DNA from: DASQFI01 sp035633215
Lineage (GTDB): Bacteria > Acidobacteriota > Vicinamibacteria > Vicinamibacterales > SCN-69-37
Assembly (NCBI GenBank): GCA_035633215.1
Contig: DASQFI010000062.1
Span: 124,001 to 188,000 of the forward strand
Length of the DNA stretch: 64,000 nucleotides
Direction of reading: 5' to 3'
This document shows, piece after piece, positions 8,387-15,457 of the stretch (position 1 is the stretch's first letter; each line of letters begins with the position of its first letter). Both the position numbers and the translations under genes were made by a program. Below the pieces are notes generated by a model. That model had not been told where the DNA came from and ran no database searches. It was given only the letters and a program-made list of their open reading frames with translations.

Positions 8387-9196
8387 GTGATCGATAGGGG
8401 CAGCGGCAGTCCCATCATCTTGATCCCTGGTCTCCAGGGCCGCCTGGAATGGATGGCGCCGACCATCGATGCGCTCTCCCGCCGGCACCGCGTGCTCAGC
8501 TTCTCGCTGGGTGACAGCAGCGGCCCCGATCCCTTCCCAGGCTGGCTCGACATCGTCGGCCGGCTGATCGACCGGGCGGGCGAGCCGCGAGTGACCCTCG
8601 TGGGCGTGTCGTACGGCGGGCTGATTGCCGTCAGGTACGCGGCGCGCCACGCCGAGCGTGTTGGCGCCCTCGTCCTGGTGGCGACGCCGTCGCCGTTGTA
8701 CTCGCTCGACCGCGTGTCGGCGGCATGCGCGAAGTACCCGCGCGCGGCCCTGCCGCTCTTCGCGTTGCGCGGGTGCCTCCGGGTCGCGCCGGAGATCTTC
8801 GCGGCCCGCGATGAGTGGCCGTCGCGAATGCGCCTCGCGTTCGAGTACGCGGGACGCGCGATACGGTATCCCCTCTCGCCGACCCAGATGGCGTCGTGGG
8901 TCGGGGCCTGGATGCGCGCCGACATCGCCGGCGAATGCGGCCGCGTGACGACGCCGACGCTGCTCGTCACCGGCGAGCCGGCGCTCGATCGCGTCGTACC
9001 CGTGGACAGCACGCTCGAGTACCGGACGCTGTTGCCCGATACCCGTCATCAGATCCTGCCCCACACCGGCCACATCGGCTGGGTGTCGAAGCCGGACGAG
9101 CTGTCGGCGCTCGTGGATCGGTTTCTCGAGTCGCTCGATTCGTCTCCGCCGCCCGCGAATCGTTCCGGCGCCCCCCACTCACGTCATGCATCTTGA
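8387..9196 (+). CDS. Alpha/beta hydrolase
   Basis: A 269-residue alpha/beta-hydrolase-fold protein starting at GTG 8387, the first usable start after the hairpin repeat. Nucleophile elbow GVSYGG (Ser75), an Asp in GEPALDRVVP and a late His in LPHTGHIGW form a plausible triad. The oxyanion segment is ILIPGLQG near the N-terminus. No signal peptide, so cytosolic. The stop overlaps the start of the next hydrolase gene by 11 nt, implying translational coupling. In this operon a thioesterase, esterase or lipase role on acyl groups is reasonable, but substrate cannot be read from sequence. Confidence 0.85.
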   Translation: MIDRGSGSPIILIPGLQGRLEWMAPTIDALSRRHRVLSFSLGDSSGPDPFPGWLDIVGRLIDRAGEPRVTLVGVSYGGLIAVRYAARHAERVGALVLVATPSPLYSLDRVSAACAKYPRAALPLFALRGCLRVAPEIFAARDEWPSRMRLAFEYAGRAIRYPLSPTQMASWVGAWMRADIAGECGRVTTPTLLVTGEPALDRVVPVDSTLEYRTLLPDTRHQILPHTGHIGWVSKPDELSALVDRFLESLDSSPPPANRSGAPHSRHAS

Positions 9197-9929
9197 GGTT
9201 CCTGGTCCGGCGGGCTCGCTCGAAGCCCTGCTCGACGAGGGCCGTTCCAACTTGCCCGGCAGCACCCCGATTCCGCGCACCGCAATCCAGTCGACCAGAG
9301 GCGAGTTGGAACGGCCCGAGCCCTCCTCGGTCACCCCGCGCGCCGCCGTCGTGTTCGCGCATCCGCACCCGAGCCAGGGCGGCACGATGCATACGAAGGC
9401 CGTGTTTCAGGGCGCGAAAGGCCTCGCGCGGATCGGCTGTGCGGTCCTGCGGTTCAATTTCCGCGGCGTGGGCCAGAGCGCGGGCCAATTCGACGAGGGC
9501 CTCCTTCGCGCCTACGCCGCTTCGGCGGGCCAAGGCCGCGGCGAGATGGGCGACTACCAGGCCGCGCTCGACTGGATGGCCGCGCGCTATCCAGGTATTC
9601 CTCTTTGGGCAGCCGGGTTTTCGTTTGGCGCCTGGGTGGGTCTCGAGACGGGCGCGGCCGACCCGCGCGTCTCGGTACTCATCGCGATCGCGCCTCCAGT
9701 GGACCGCAGCGGGTACTCGTACCCGCACACGCTCGAGAGCACCAAGCCCAAGTTCCTGATTCAAGGCAATCTCGACGAGCTCTGCCCGCTCAAAGACATG
9801 TGGGCGTTCTACGCCAAACTGAAAGAGCCCAAGGAGCTCGTCGTCATCGACGGCGCGAATCATCTGTTTGAAGGCAAGACCGAAGAAGTCGGCGACGTGC
9901 TCGCGGAGCTTCTGGGAGACCCTGAATAG
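9186..9929 (+). CDS. Alpha/beta hydrolase (COG2945-type) carrying an in-frame palindromic insert
   Basis: A 247-residue protein. Key segments are FAHPHPSQGGTMHTK, FNFRGVGQSAG, the nucleophile elbow AGFSFGAW (Ser146), the acid region GNLDELCP and His in DGANHLF. This is the pattern of small dienelactone-hydrolase-like enzymes of COG2945. Residues 19-44 are encoded by a palindromic element (9239-9317) and read GRSNLPG...ELERPEP. They lie between the N-terminal strand and the first core strand, where an extra loop would be tolerated. The same peptide signature recurs in the acyl-CoA dehydrogenase downstream. ATG at 9186 overlaps the previous stop. Confidence 0.82.
   Translation: MHLEVPGPAGSLEALLDEGRSNLPGSTPIPRTAIQSTRGELERPEPSSVTPRAAVVFAHPHPSQGGTMHTKAVFQGAKGLARIGCAVLRFNFRGVGQSAGQFDEGLLRAYAASAGQGRGEMGDYQAALDWMAARYPGIPLWAAGFSFGAWVGLETGAADPRVSVLIAIAPPVDRSGYSYPHTLESTKPKFLIQGNLDELCPLKDMWAFYAKLKEPKELVVIDGANHLFEGKTEEVGDVLAELLGDPE
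9239..9317. repeat. In-frame palindromic element, copy 1
   Basis: 79 nt beginning GGGCCGTTCCAACTTGCC and ending GAGTTGGAACGGCCC, i.e. inverted arms of about 15 nt around a non-conserved centre. It lies inside the 9186-9929 coding sequence without breaking the frame. Related copies are at 12858-12918 and 13970-14048. Confidence 0.8.
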
Positions 9930-9932
9930 ATC

Positions 9933-10155
9933 CATGGGAAACTGGAATCTGGAATCTGGAATCTGTAATCTGGTCTCGAATCTGGGAATCTGGGAATCTG
10001 GAATCTATCGGGAATCTTGGATCTCTAGTCTCGGGTGCCGATTCCCGGATCCTCCGATTCCCCGATTCCTCGCTAGATTCCCGATTCCCAGATAGATTCC
10101 AGATTCCCAGATTCCAGCTTCCGGAAATAGATTCCAGATTCCCAGATCGCAGATC
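9933..10155. repeat. Inverted heptamer-repeat foldback (unit GGAATCT)
   Basis: From 3 nt after the hydrolase stop almost to the thiolase ATG, the sequence is tandem GGAATCT/GGGAATCT units (about 9945-10020). These are followed by the complementary AGATTCC/GATTCCC units (about 10038-10155), with interruptions. The arms can fold over about 100 nt. The same unit is used at 62766-62937, 52 kb away. No gene or obvious promoter is seen here, so the thiolase gene probably depends on read-through. Confidence 0.8.
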
Positions 10156-10159
10156 TCAG

Positions 10160-11347
10160 ATGACCAGCGACAAGCGTCCAGTGATCGTTACCGCCGTCCG
10201 CACGCCAGTCGGCAAGGCGCCGAACGGCACGTTGCGCACGACGCGGCCGGACGAGCTGGCGGCCATCGTGCTGCGCGAGGCGCTGGCGCGCGCGCCCGGT
10301 GTCGAGCCCGGCGACGTCGACGACGTCATCGTCGGCTGTGCGATGCCGGAGGCCGAACAGGGCCTGAACGTCGCGCGCATCGCGAGTCTGCGCGCGGGGC
10401 TGCCGGTCACGGTCTCGGCCGCGACCGTCAACCGGTTTTGCGCGTCAGGTCTCGAGGCGATCGCGATCGCGGCGGAGCGCATCGCGGCAGGCGCCGCCGA
10501 CGTCATCCTCGCGGGCGGAACGGAATCGATGAGCCTCGTGCCGATGGGCGGACATCACATCTCCCCCAATCCCCGGCTGGTTGCGGAGTACCCGGACACG
10601 TATCTCAGCACGGGTCTGGTGGCCGAGAATCACGCGTGCGAGAGCGGCATCTCGCGCGTGGATCAGGACGCGTTCGCGCTGCGCAGCCATCAACGCGCCG
10701 TCGCCGCGATCGACGCCGGTCGGTTCGCCGACGAAGTGATCCCGGTGACCGTCGAAAGCGTCGAGCCGTCGGGCAACGGCAAGCCGCACGCGCGAACAGT
10801 CGTCTTCGACCGGGACGAGGGACCGCGCCGCGACACGTCCGCCGAGGCGCTCGCGAAGCTGCGACCCGCTTTTCACGTCGCCGGCAGCGTCACCGCCGGC
10901 AACTCCTCACAGACGAGCGACGGCGCCGCGGCCGTGCTCGTCATGTCCGACGATCGTGCGCGCGCCCTTCGTCTCGAGCCGCTCGCGCGCTTTCGCGGCT
11001 ACGCCACCGCCGGCGTGCGGCCGGAGCTGTTCGGCATCGGCCCGGTGCCGGCCATCCGCAAGGTGCTCAATCGCACCCGGCTCTCGCTCGACGACGTGGA
11101 CCTCGTCGAGCTGAACGAAGCATTCGCGGCGCAAGTGCTTGCGTGCCTGAAGGAGCTGCCGATCGACATCGATCGGTTGAACGTCAACGGCGGTGCCATC
11201 GCGCTCGGTCACCCTCTGGGCTGCACGGGCGCCCGGCTCACGACGACACTCCTTCATGAAATGAAGCGCCGCCAGGCCAGGATCGGGCTGGTCACGCTCT
11301 GCATCGGCGGCGGGATGGGGGCGGCGGCAATCTTTGAAAAGCTCTAG
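10160..11347 (+). CDS. fadA: Acetyl-CoA acyltransferase (3-ketoacyl-CoA thiolase)
   Basis: A 395-residue thiolase of normal length. The acyl-accepting Cys is in NRFCASGLEA (Cys94). The C-terminal half has the catalytic His in GGAIALGHPLGCTGAR and the second Cys in TLCIGGGMGAA. It catalyses the final thiolytic step of beta-oxidation, releasing acetyl-CoA. Its place between the FadN-like and acyl-CoA dehydrogenase genes favours a degradative role over a biosynthetic acetoacetyl-CoA thiolase. The ATG at 10160 follows the heptamer-repeat tract directly; no strong ribosome binding site is visible because the upstream bases belong to the repeat. Confidence 0.92.
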   Translation: MTSDKRPVIVTAVRTPVGKAPNGTLRTTRPDELAAIVLREALARAPGVEPGDVDDVIVGCAMPEAEQGLNVARIASLRAGLPVTVSAATVNRFCASGLEAIAIAAERIAAGAADVILAGGTESMSLVPMGGHHISPNPRLVAEYPDTYLSTGLVAENHACESGISRVDQDAFALRSHQRAVAAIDAGRFADEVIPVTVESVEPSGNGKPHARTVVFDRDEGPRRDTSAEALAKLRPAFHVAGSVTAGNSSQTSDGAAAVLVMSDDRARALRLEPLARFRGYATAGVRPELFGIGPVPAIRKVLNRTRLSLDDVDLVELNEAFAAQVLACLKELPIDIDRLNVNGGAIALGHPLGCTGARLTTTLLHEMKRRQARIGLVTLCIGGGMGAAAIFEKL

Positions 11348-11362
11348 CCAGCCGCCCCATTT

Positions 11363-11496
11363 GAAAAGCGCTTGTCGGTACGACGGGTACGTCGGGTCCG
11401 AGGAAGGAACTGACGGTGGCCATCTTTAGTTAACGAAGATGACAAGGATCACGTTCCGCGGACCTGTCGTACCCGCCGTACCGACAAGCGCTTTTC
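11363..11496. repeat. Foldback with 38-nt arms (GGTACG-type repeats)
   Basis: Left arm 11363-11400 and right arm 11459-11496 are complementary with only about four mismatches. They start GAAAAGCGCTTGTCGGTACG and contain tandem 9-10-nt units (GTACGACGG, GTACGTCGG, GTCCGAGG). The 58-nt loop holds a small CATCTT/AAGATG pair. It starts 15 nt after the thiolase stop. An in-frame ATG at 11439 falls inside the element, but the gene start at 11523 is preferred. Confidence 0.8.
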
Positions 11497-11522
11497 AGGT
11501 TCTTATTGTTTACACTCAGACC

Positions 11523-13352
11523 ATGCCTTTGACAGCTGCTCCTCGCGGCGCCGACTGGCTGGTCGCGGAGTCCTCGCCCGACATCCTGACGCCGGAGAAG
11601 CTCGACGAAGAACACCGTCTGGTCGGACAAACGGCCAGGGAGTTCGTGGACCAGGAAGTCACCCCGGCGCTGGACGAGCTCGAAAAGAAAAACTGGGCGC
11701 TCGCGCGCAAGCTGCTGCTGCGCTCGGGCGAGCTGGGTCTCGTCGGGACGGACGTGCCGGAAAGCGTCGGCGGCGTGGGCCTCGACAAGGCCGCGTCGAT
11801 CGTCGTCGGCGAGGCGATTGGCGCGTCGCCGGGATTCGCGACCGCTTTTGGCGCCCAGACGGGCCTCGCGATCATCCCGATCCTCTGCTTCGGTACGCCC
11901 GCGCAACAGCGCAAGTACCTGCCGCGCATCGTGAGCGGTGAGCTGGTCGGCGCCTACTGCCTGAGCGAGGCGGGCTCGGGCTCGGACGCCCTGAGCGCGC
12001 GCGCGCGGGCCGGGCGGCAGGACGATGGATCCTGGGTGTTGAACGGCGAGAAGCTCTGGATTACCAACGGCGGCTTCGCCGACGTCTTCATCGTCTTCGC
12101 CAAGGTCGATGGCGAGCACTTCTCGGCGTTCATCGTCGAGCGTGCGTTCCCCGGCGTCAGCACCGGCCAGGAAGAGCACAAGATGGGCCTGCACGGCTCG
12201 TCCACCGTCCCGCTGCTCCTGCAGGACGCGCGGGTGCCAGCCGACAACCTGCTTGGGGAGATCGGCAAGGGTCACAAGATCGCGTTCAACGTGCTGAACT
12301 ACGGCCGGTTCAAGCTGGCCGCGATGTGCAGCGGCGGCGCGAAGGCCGCGATCAAGGAAGCGGCCGGCTATGCCGTGACGCGCCGACAGTTTGGCCAGCC
12401 GATCGCGACGTTTGGCGCGATCCGCCACAAGCTGGCGGCCATGACGATCTGGACGTTCGCGGTCGAGAGCATGCTGTACCGCACGGCCGGGCTCATCGAT
12501 GCGGCCATCGGCGAGTCCGGACACGAGCCGGCGGCGATCGCGGCGGCACTCGAGGAATACGCGATCGAATGTTCGCTCCTCAAGGTCGCCGGCAGCGAGA
12601 TGCTCGACTACGTGATCGACGAAGAGGTGCAGATCCACGGCGGCAATGGGTTCGTCCGCGACTACCCGGCCGAACGCCGGTACCGCGATGCCCGCGTCAA
12701 TCGCATCTTCGAAGGCACGAACGAGATCAACCGGCTGCTCGTGCCGACGATGCTGCTGCGCCGGGCGGTGAAGAGCGGCTTGCCGCTGATGCAGGCGGCC
12801 AGGGCCGTGCAGGACGAACTGGTGTCGGTCGCACCCGCAAGCGCGGAGGGCGGCGACAAGGGCCGTTCCAACTTGCCTGGCCAGAACGTCATCCAATCGC
12901 GAAGCGAGTTGGAACGGCCCGAGCCGCTCGCCAACGAACGGCGAACGGTCGTGGCGATGCGGAAGATCGCGCTGGCTTCGCTCGGCCTCGCCGCGACGAC
13001 GTATGGCGAGGCGCTGGCGCAGGAACAGGAAGTGCTGATGCTGGTGTCCGACATCGTGATGGAGATGTTCGCGGCCGAGAGCGCCACGCTCCGGGCGGCG
13101 CACGCCGTCGCGTCCGCCCACTCGTCGGCGAACCTCCAGGTGGATGCGGCCGCGGTCTTTACCCACGATGCCGCGCTCCGCGTCGAGGTGCACGCACGAA
13201 CGCTGTTTGCCGGAATGCTGAGCGGCGACGCGCTGCGCACGTCGCTCGCCGGACTGCGGCGCCTGCTCAAGGTGGCGCCGCTCAACACGATCGTCCCGCG
13301 CCGGCGCATCGCCGACGCGGTCACCCAGCGCAAAGGGTACGTCTTCGAATGA
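11523..13352 (+). CDS. fadE: Acyl-CoA dehydrogenase (FadE/VLCAD-like) with in-frame palindromic insert
   Basis: A 609-residue flavoprotein that introduces the C2-C3 double bond in acyl-CoA. The acyl-CoA dehydrogenase core spans about 30-430, with YCLSEAGSGSDA, WITNGGFAD, RRQFGQPI, QIHGGNGFVRDYPAERRYRD and the C-terminal FEGTNEINR carrying the likely catalytic Glu. A further helical domain (about 475-605) is typical of the longer VLCAD/ACAD9 and Bacillus FadE type. Between them, residues 446-466 are encoded by a palindromic repeat (GRSNLPG...ELERPEP). Start chosen at MPLTAAP; an upstream ATG (11439) lies in a foldback repeat. The stop overlaps the next start (ATGA). Confidence 0.9.
   Translation: MPLTAAPRGADWLVAESSPDILTPEKLDEEHRLVGQTAREFVDQEVTPALDELEKKNWALARKLLLRSGELGLVGTDVPESVGGVGLDKAASIVVGEAIGASPGFATAFGAQTGLAIIPILCFGTPAQQRKYLPRIVSGELVGAYCLSEAGSGSDALSARARAGRQDDGSWVLNGEKLWITNGGFADVFIVFAKVDGEHFSAFIVERAFPGVSTGQEEHKMGLHGSSTVPLLLQDARVPADNLLGEIGKGHKIAFNVLNYGRFKLAAMCSGGAKAAIKEAAGYAVTRRQFGQPIATFGAIRHKLAAMTIWTFAVESMLYRTAGLIDAAIGESGHEPAAIAAALEEYAIECSLLKVAGSEMLDYVIDEEVQIHGGNGFVRDYPAERRYRDARVNRIFEGTNEINRLLVPTMLLRRAVKSGLPLMQAARAVQDELVSVAPASAEGGDKGRSNLPGQNVIQSRSELERPEPLANERRTVVAMRKIALASLGLAATTYGEALAQEQEVLMLVSDIVMEMFAAESATLRAAHAVASAHSSANLQVDAAAVFTHDAALRVEVHARTLFAGMLSGDALRTSLAGLRRLLKVAPLNTIVPRRRIADAVTQRKGYVFE
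12858..12918. repeat. In-frame palindromic element, copy 2
   Basis: 61 nt with arms GGGCCGTTCCAACTTGCC and CGAGTTGGAACGGCCC, inside the acyl-CoA dehydrogenase gene at the linker between catalytic core and C-terminal domain. It is read in the same phase as copy 1, so the arm-encoded peptides match (GRSNLPG and ELERPEP) while the middle differs in sequence and is 18 nt shorter, a multiple of three. Confidence 0.8.
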
Positions 13353-14062
13353 CGCGACGACTGGGCACGGCGGCCGGGGCGATCGTTCTTGTGACCGTGG
13401 TCGGCGCGTGCACGTCGGGCCCGCCCCCTCCGCCCGTCGACAACCAGCCGTACGAGCAGCGGGTGCACGCGGCGCGCGCCGAGAAAGACGCCGCGTTCCG
13501 CACGGCCAGCGATTCGCCGATTCCGGCCACGGCCCGGGCGGCGTTCGCCGGCCTGGCGTACTTCGCGATCGATCCGGCGTATCGCGTGCCGGCCGTGCTG
13601 ACCGAAGATCCGAGCGGGCGGCAGGTCGTCATCAGCCTGCCGACGTCGTCCACGGAACTGCGGCGGATGCGGAAGGTGGGCGCGCTGGGGTTCACGCTGT
13701 CGGGCGCGCCGTACACCCTCACCGCGTTCGTCGATGCCGACGCGCCCGACATGCGCCGGCTGTTCGTGCCGTTCGGCGATTTGACGAATGGCGCGGACAC
13801 GTACAAGGGCGGACGCTATCTCGATCTCGATCGGACACCCACCGGGCTCTACGATCTCGACTTCAATCGCGCGTACCATCCGTTCTGCGTCTACGACCAG
13901 GCGTACGTCTGTCCGGTGCCGCCCCGCGAGAATCGTCTGACGGCGGCGATCAAGGCCGGCGAGCGGCTTGGGCCGTTCCAACTCTCCTCGACACGAGAGG
14001 ATCTCGATGCGCGGGGCCGGCCTGCGTCCGCGAAAGTTGGAACGGCCCGAGTCGCCAACTGA
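13349..14062 (+). CDS. DUF1684 lipoprotein
   Basis: A 237-residue predicted lipoprotein: hydrophobic signal with lipobox VVGAC (Cys21), then a DUF1684 domain. Diagnostic late motifs are YKGGRYLDL, YDLDFNRAYHPFCVYD and CPVPPRENRLTAAIKAGE. The family has no firmly assigned activity that I know of. The C-terminal 30 residues (from about LGPFQLSS) are encoded by palindromic element copy 3 and are not part of the usual domain; family members normally end soon after the PPRENRL...AGE motif. The start overlaps the acyl-CoA dehydrogenase stop (ATGA), so translation is coupled. Confidence 0.82.
   Translation: MTRRLGTAAGAIVLVTVVGACTSGPPPPPVDNQPYEQRVHAARAEKDAAFRTASDSPIPATARAAFAGLAYFAIDPAYRVPAVLTEDPSGRQVVISLPTSSTELRRMRKVGALGFTLSGAPYTLTAFVDADAPDMRRLFVPFGDLTNGADTYKGGRYLDLDRTPTGLYDLDFNRAYHPFCVYDQAYVCPVPPRENRLTAAIKAGERLGPFQLSSTREDLDARGRPASAKVGTARVAN
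13970..14048. repeat. In-frame palindromic element, copy 3, at a gene junction
   Basis: 79 nt with arms GGGCCGTTCCAACTCTCC and AAAGTTGGAACGGCCC. It supplies the end of the DUF1684 reading frame and reaches to within 25 nt of the next ATG (14073). In the frame of the downstream gene it would read GRSN...KLERPES, the same peptide seen for copies 1 and 2. Confidence 0.8.
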
Positions 14063-14072
14063 TACCGTTCTG

Positions 14073-14927
14073 ATGCGCGCGCCGCCGGAGCTCGTGTCGG
14101 AGTTGCAGCAGCACGTCGCCGCCGATCCGATCGATCTGGCGCGCGCGGCGCTCGTCATCGCGAAACTCGAATACCCGCATCTGCATCCCAAGCCGTCACT
14201 CGACGTGCTGGAGCAGCTCGGCGACCGCGCCAAGGCTCGTCTGGCCCCGCTCGGCAGCGCGTCCCTCCGCATCCGCGTCGCCGCGCTGAACACCTTGATC
14301 TATGGGGAGGAACGGTTCGCCGGCAACCGCGCGCACTACGACGACTTCAGGAACAGCCTGCTCAACCTGGTGCTCGAGCGGCGCCTGGGCATCCCGATCT
14401 CGCTGGCGCTCGTGTACATGGAGGTGGCGCGCCGCGCGGGCCTCGACGCCTCAGGCGTGGCGTTCCCCGGCCACTTTCTTGTGCGCGTCGCCGGCGGCCC
14501 GGAATCGATGATTCTCGATCCGTTCGACGCCGGCGCCGAAGTCGACGAGGCCGGGTGCCGTGCGCTGCTCACGCGCCACGTCGGCGAAGACGTCGACCTC
14601 GATCCGTCGATGCTGCGGCCGTGCACGTCCCGCCAGTTCCTCGCGCGGATGCTCAACAACCTGAAGCGGACCTATGTCGAATGGCGCTCCTTCCCCCAGG
14701 CGCGCTGGGCGACGGAATTGCTCCTCACGACGGATCCGACGGTCCTCTCGGAGCTGCGCGATCGCGGTCTCCTCGCCTACCACCTCGACGACTTCCCCGC
14801 CGCGCTCCGCGACCTCGAGGACTACCTGCGGCTGAACAGCTGGTCGGAGAACGCCGACCCCGACGAGCGGGATCAGATCTGGGAACACATAAAGAATTTA
14901 AGAAGACGCGTGGCGGGTATGAACTGA
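14073..14927 (+). CDS. SirB1/transglutaminase-fold protein with TPR-like C-terminus
   Basis: A 284-residue protein of the SirB1_N (transglutaminase-like 2) type. It opens with a helical segment typical of the family and continues with LNTLIYGEERFAGNRAHYDD, NSLLNLVLERRLGIPISLA, GVAFPGHFLVR and ILDPFDAG. The active-site Cys of true transglutaminases is not evident; the region reads GIPISLALVYMEVARRAG. The C-terminal part (about 200-280) is TPR-like, with YHLDDFPAALRDLEDYLRL. ATG 14073 is chosen; the frame is open upstream through palindromic element copy 3, so a longer product cannot be excluded. Last gene of the fatty-acid operon; its role there is unknown. Confidence 0.82.
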   Translation: MRAPPELVSELQQHVAADPIDLARAALVIAKLEYPHLHPKPSLDVLEQLGDRAKARLAPLGSASLRIRVAALNTLIYGEERFAGNRAHYDDFRNSLLNLVLERRLGIPISLALVYMEVARRAGLDASGVAFPGHFLVRVAGGPESMILDPFDAGAEVDEAGCRALLTRHVGEDVDLDPSMLRPCTSRQFLARMLNNLKRTYVEWRSFPQARWATELLLTTDPTVLSELRDRGLLAYHLDDFPAALRDLEDYLRLNSWSENADPDERDQIWEHIKNLRRRVAGMN

Positions 14928-14931
14928 CGCG

Positions 14932-15059
14932 GGTAATTGAGTTATTGGGTTATTGAGTTATCGGGCTATTGAAAACCTTCATGTCGCCCTCAACACGCGG
15001 CAAACGCGATCTGAACGCTCTTCAATAACTCAATAACCCAATAGCCCGATCACCCAATG
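14932..15059. repeat. Inverted octamer-repeat foldback (unit GTTATTGA/G)
   Basis: Left arm (about 14932-14972) is a run of GTTATTGG/GTTATTGA/GTTATCGG units ending CTATTGAA. Right arm (15021-15059) starts TTCAATAACTCAATAACCC. It starts 5 nt after the SirB1-type gene stop and ends 9 nt before the PadR -35 box, so it probably marks the operon end. The tips (ATTGAA/TTCAAT) and a loop motif like TCGCGTTT...CGCG are shared with the foldbacks at 18203 and 18541. Confidence 0.8.
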
Positions 15060-15068
15060 GCTCCGTTC

Positions 15069-15098
15069 TTGACCATACTCAGTTGTCCATCATATAGT
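15069..15098 (+). promoter_or_regulatory. Predicted sigma-70-type promoter of padR, leaderless
   Basis: TTGACC (15069-15074), an 18-nt spacer and TATAGT (15093-15098). The PadR ATG is at 15107, 8 nt past the -10 box, so transcription would start at or next to the start codon. The arrangement repeats at 25112-25141. A weak dyad (ACT...AGT) spans the spacer. Confidence 0.6.
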
Positions 15099-15106
15099 CG
15101 TCCTGC

Positions 15107-15451
15107 ATGTTCAAACGGCGACCGATCGACGAGGCCAAGAAGGGCAGCGCCGCGATCCTGATCCTCGCGCTCATCGAGGAGCGCAGCCTGCACGGCTACG
15201 AGATCGCGCGGCGGATCGAGGAACGATCGGGCGGGACGCTGCGGTTCACGCTCGCGTCGCTCTACGCGACGCTCTACCGGCTCGAGGACCGCGGGTGGAT
15301 CCGCGGCCGCTGGATCGAGAAGGCCGGACAGCGGCGCCGGTGCCACTACCGGATCACCCAGGCGGGTCGGCGCGTGCTGGCCGCGCAGCGCCTGGATTGG
15401 GCGCGCTTCGTCGCGGCGCTCGGCAAGGTCGCCGGCGTGCCGTACGCCTGA
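15107..15451 (+). CDS. PadR-family transcriptional regulator
   Basis: A 114-residue single-domain PadR winged-helix protein. Characteristic segments are LILALIEERSLHGYEIARRIEE, TLRFTLASLYATLYRLEDRGWI and RRCHYRITQAGRRVLAAQ (recognition helix and wing). The long C-terminal dimerisation helix is short, as in the acidobacterial PadR subgroup that accompanies ADOP permeases. It probably represses its own promoter (15069-15098) and the permease gene that starts 7 nt after its stop. Inducer unknown. Confidence 0.88.
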   Translation: MFKRRPIDEAKKGSAAILILALIEERSLHGYEIARRIEERSGGTLRFTLASLYATLYRLEDRGWIRGRWIEKAGQRRRCHYRITQAGRRVLAAQRLDWARFVAALGKVAGVPYA

Positions 15452-15457
15452 TCGCGG

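Noticed and set aside
9933..10155. Possible CRISPR array
   Set aside because: Repeat units are only 7-8 nt, contiguous without unique spacers, and present in both orientations; no cas genes.
11439..11522. Upstream in-frame start for the acyl-CoA dehydrogenase
   Set aside because: The added 28 residues are encoded by the right arm of a foldback and do not resemble a dehydrogenase N-terminus; MPLTAAP at 11523 fits better.
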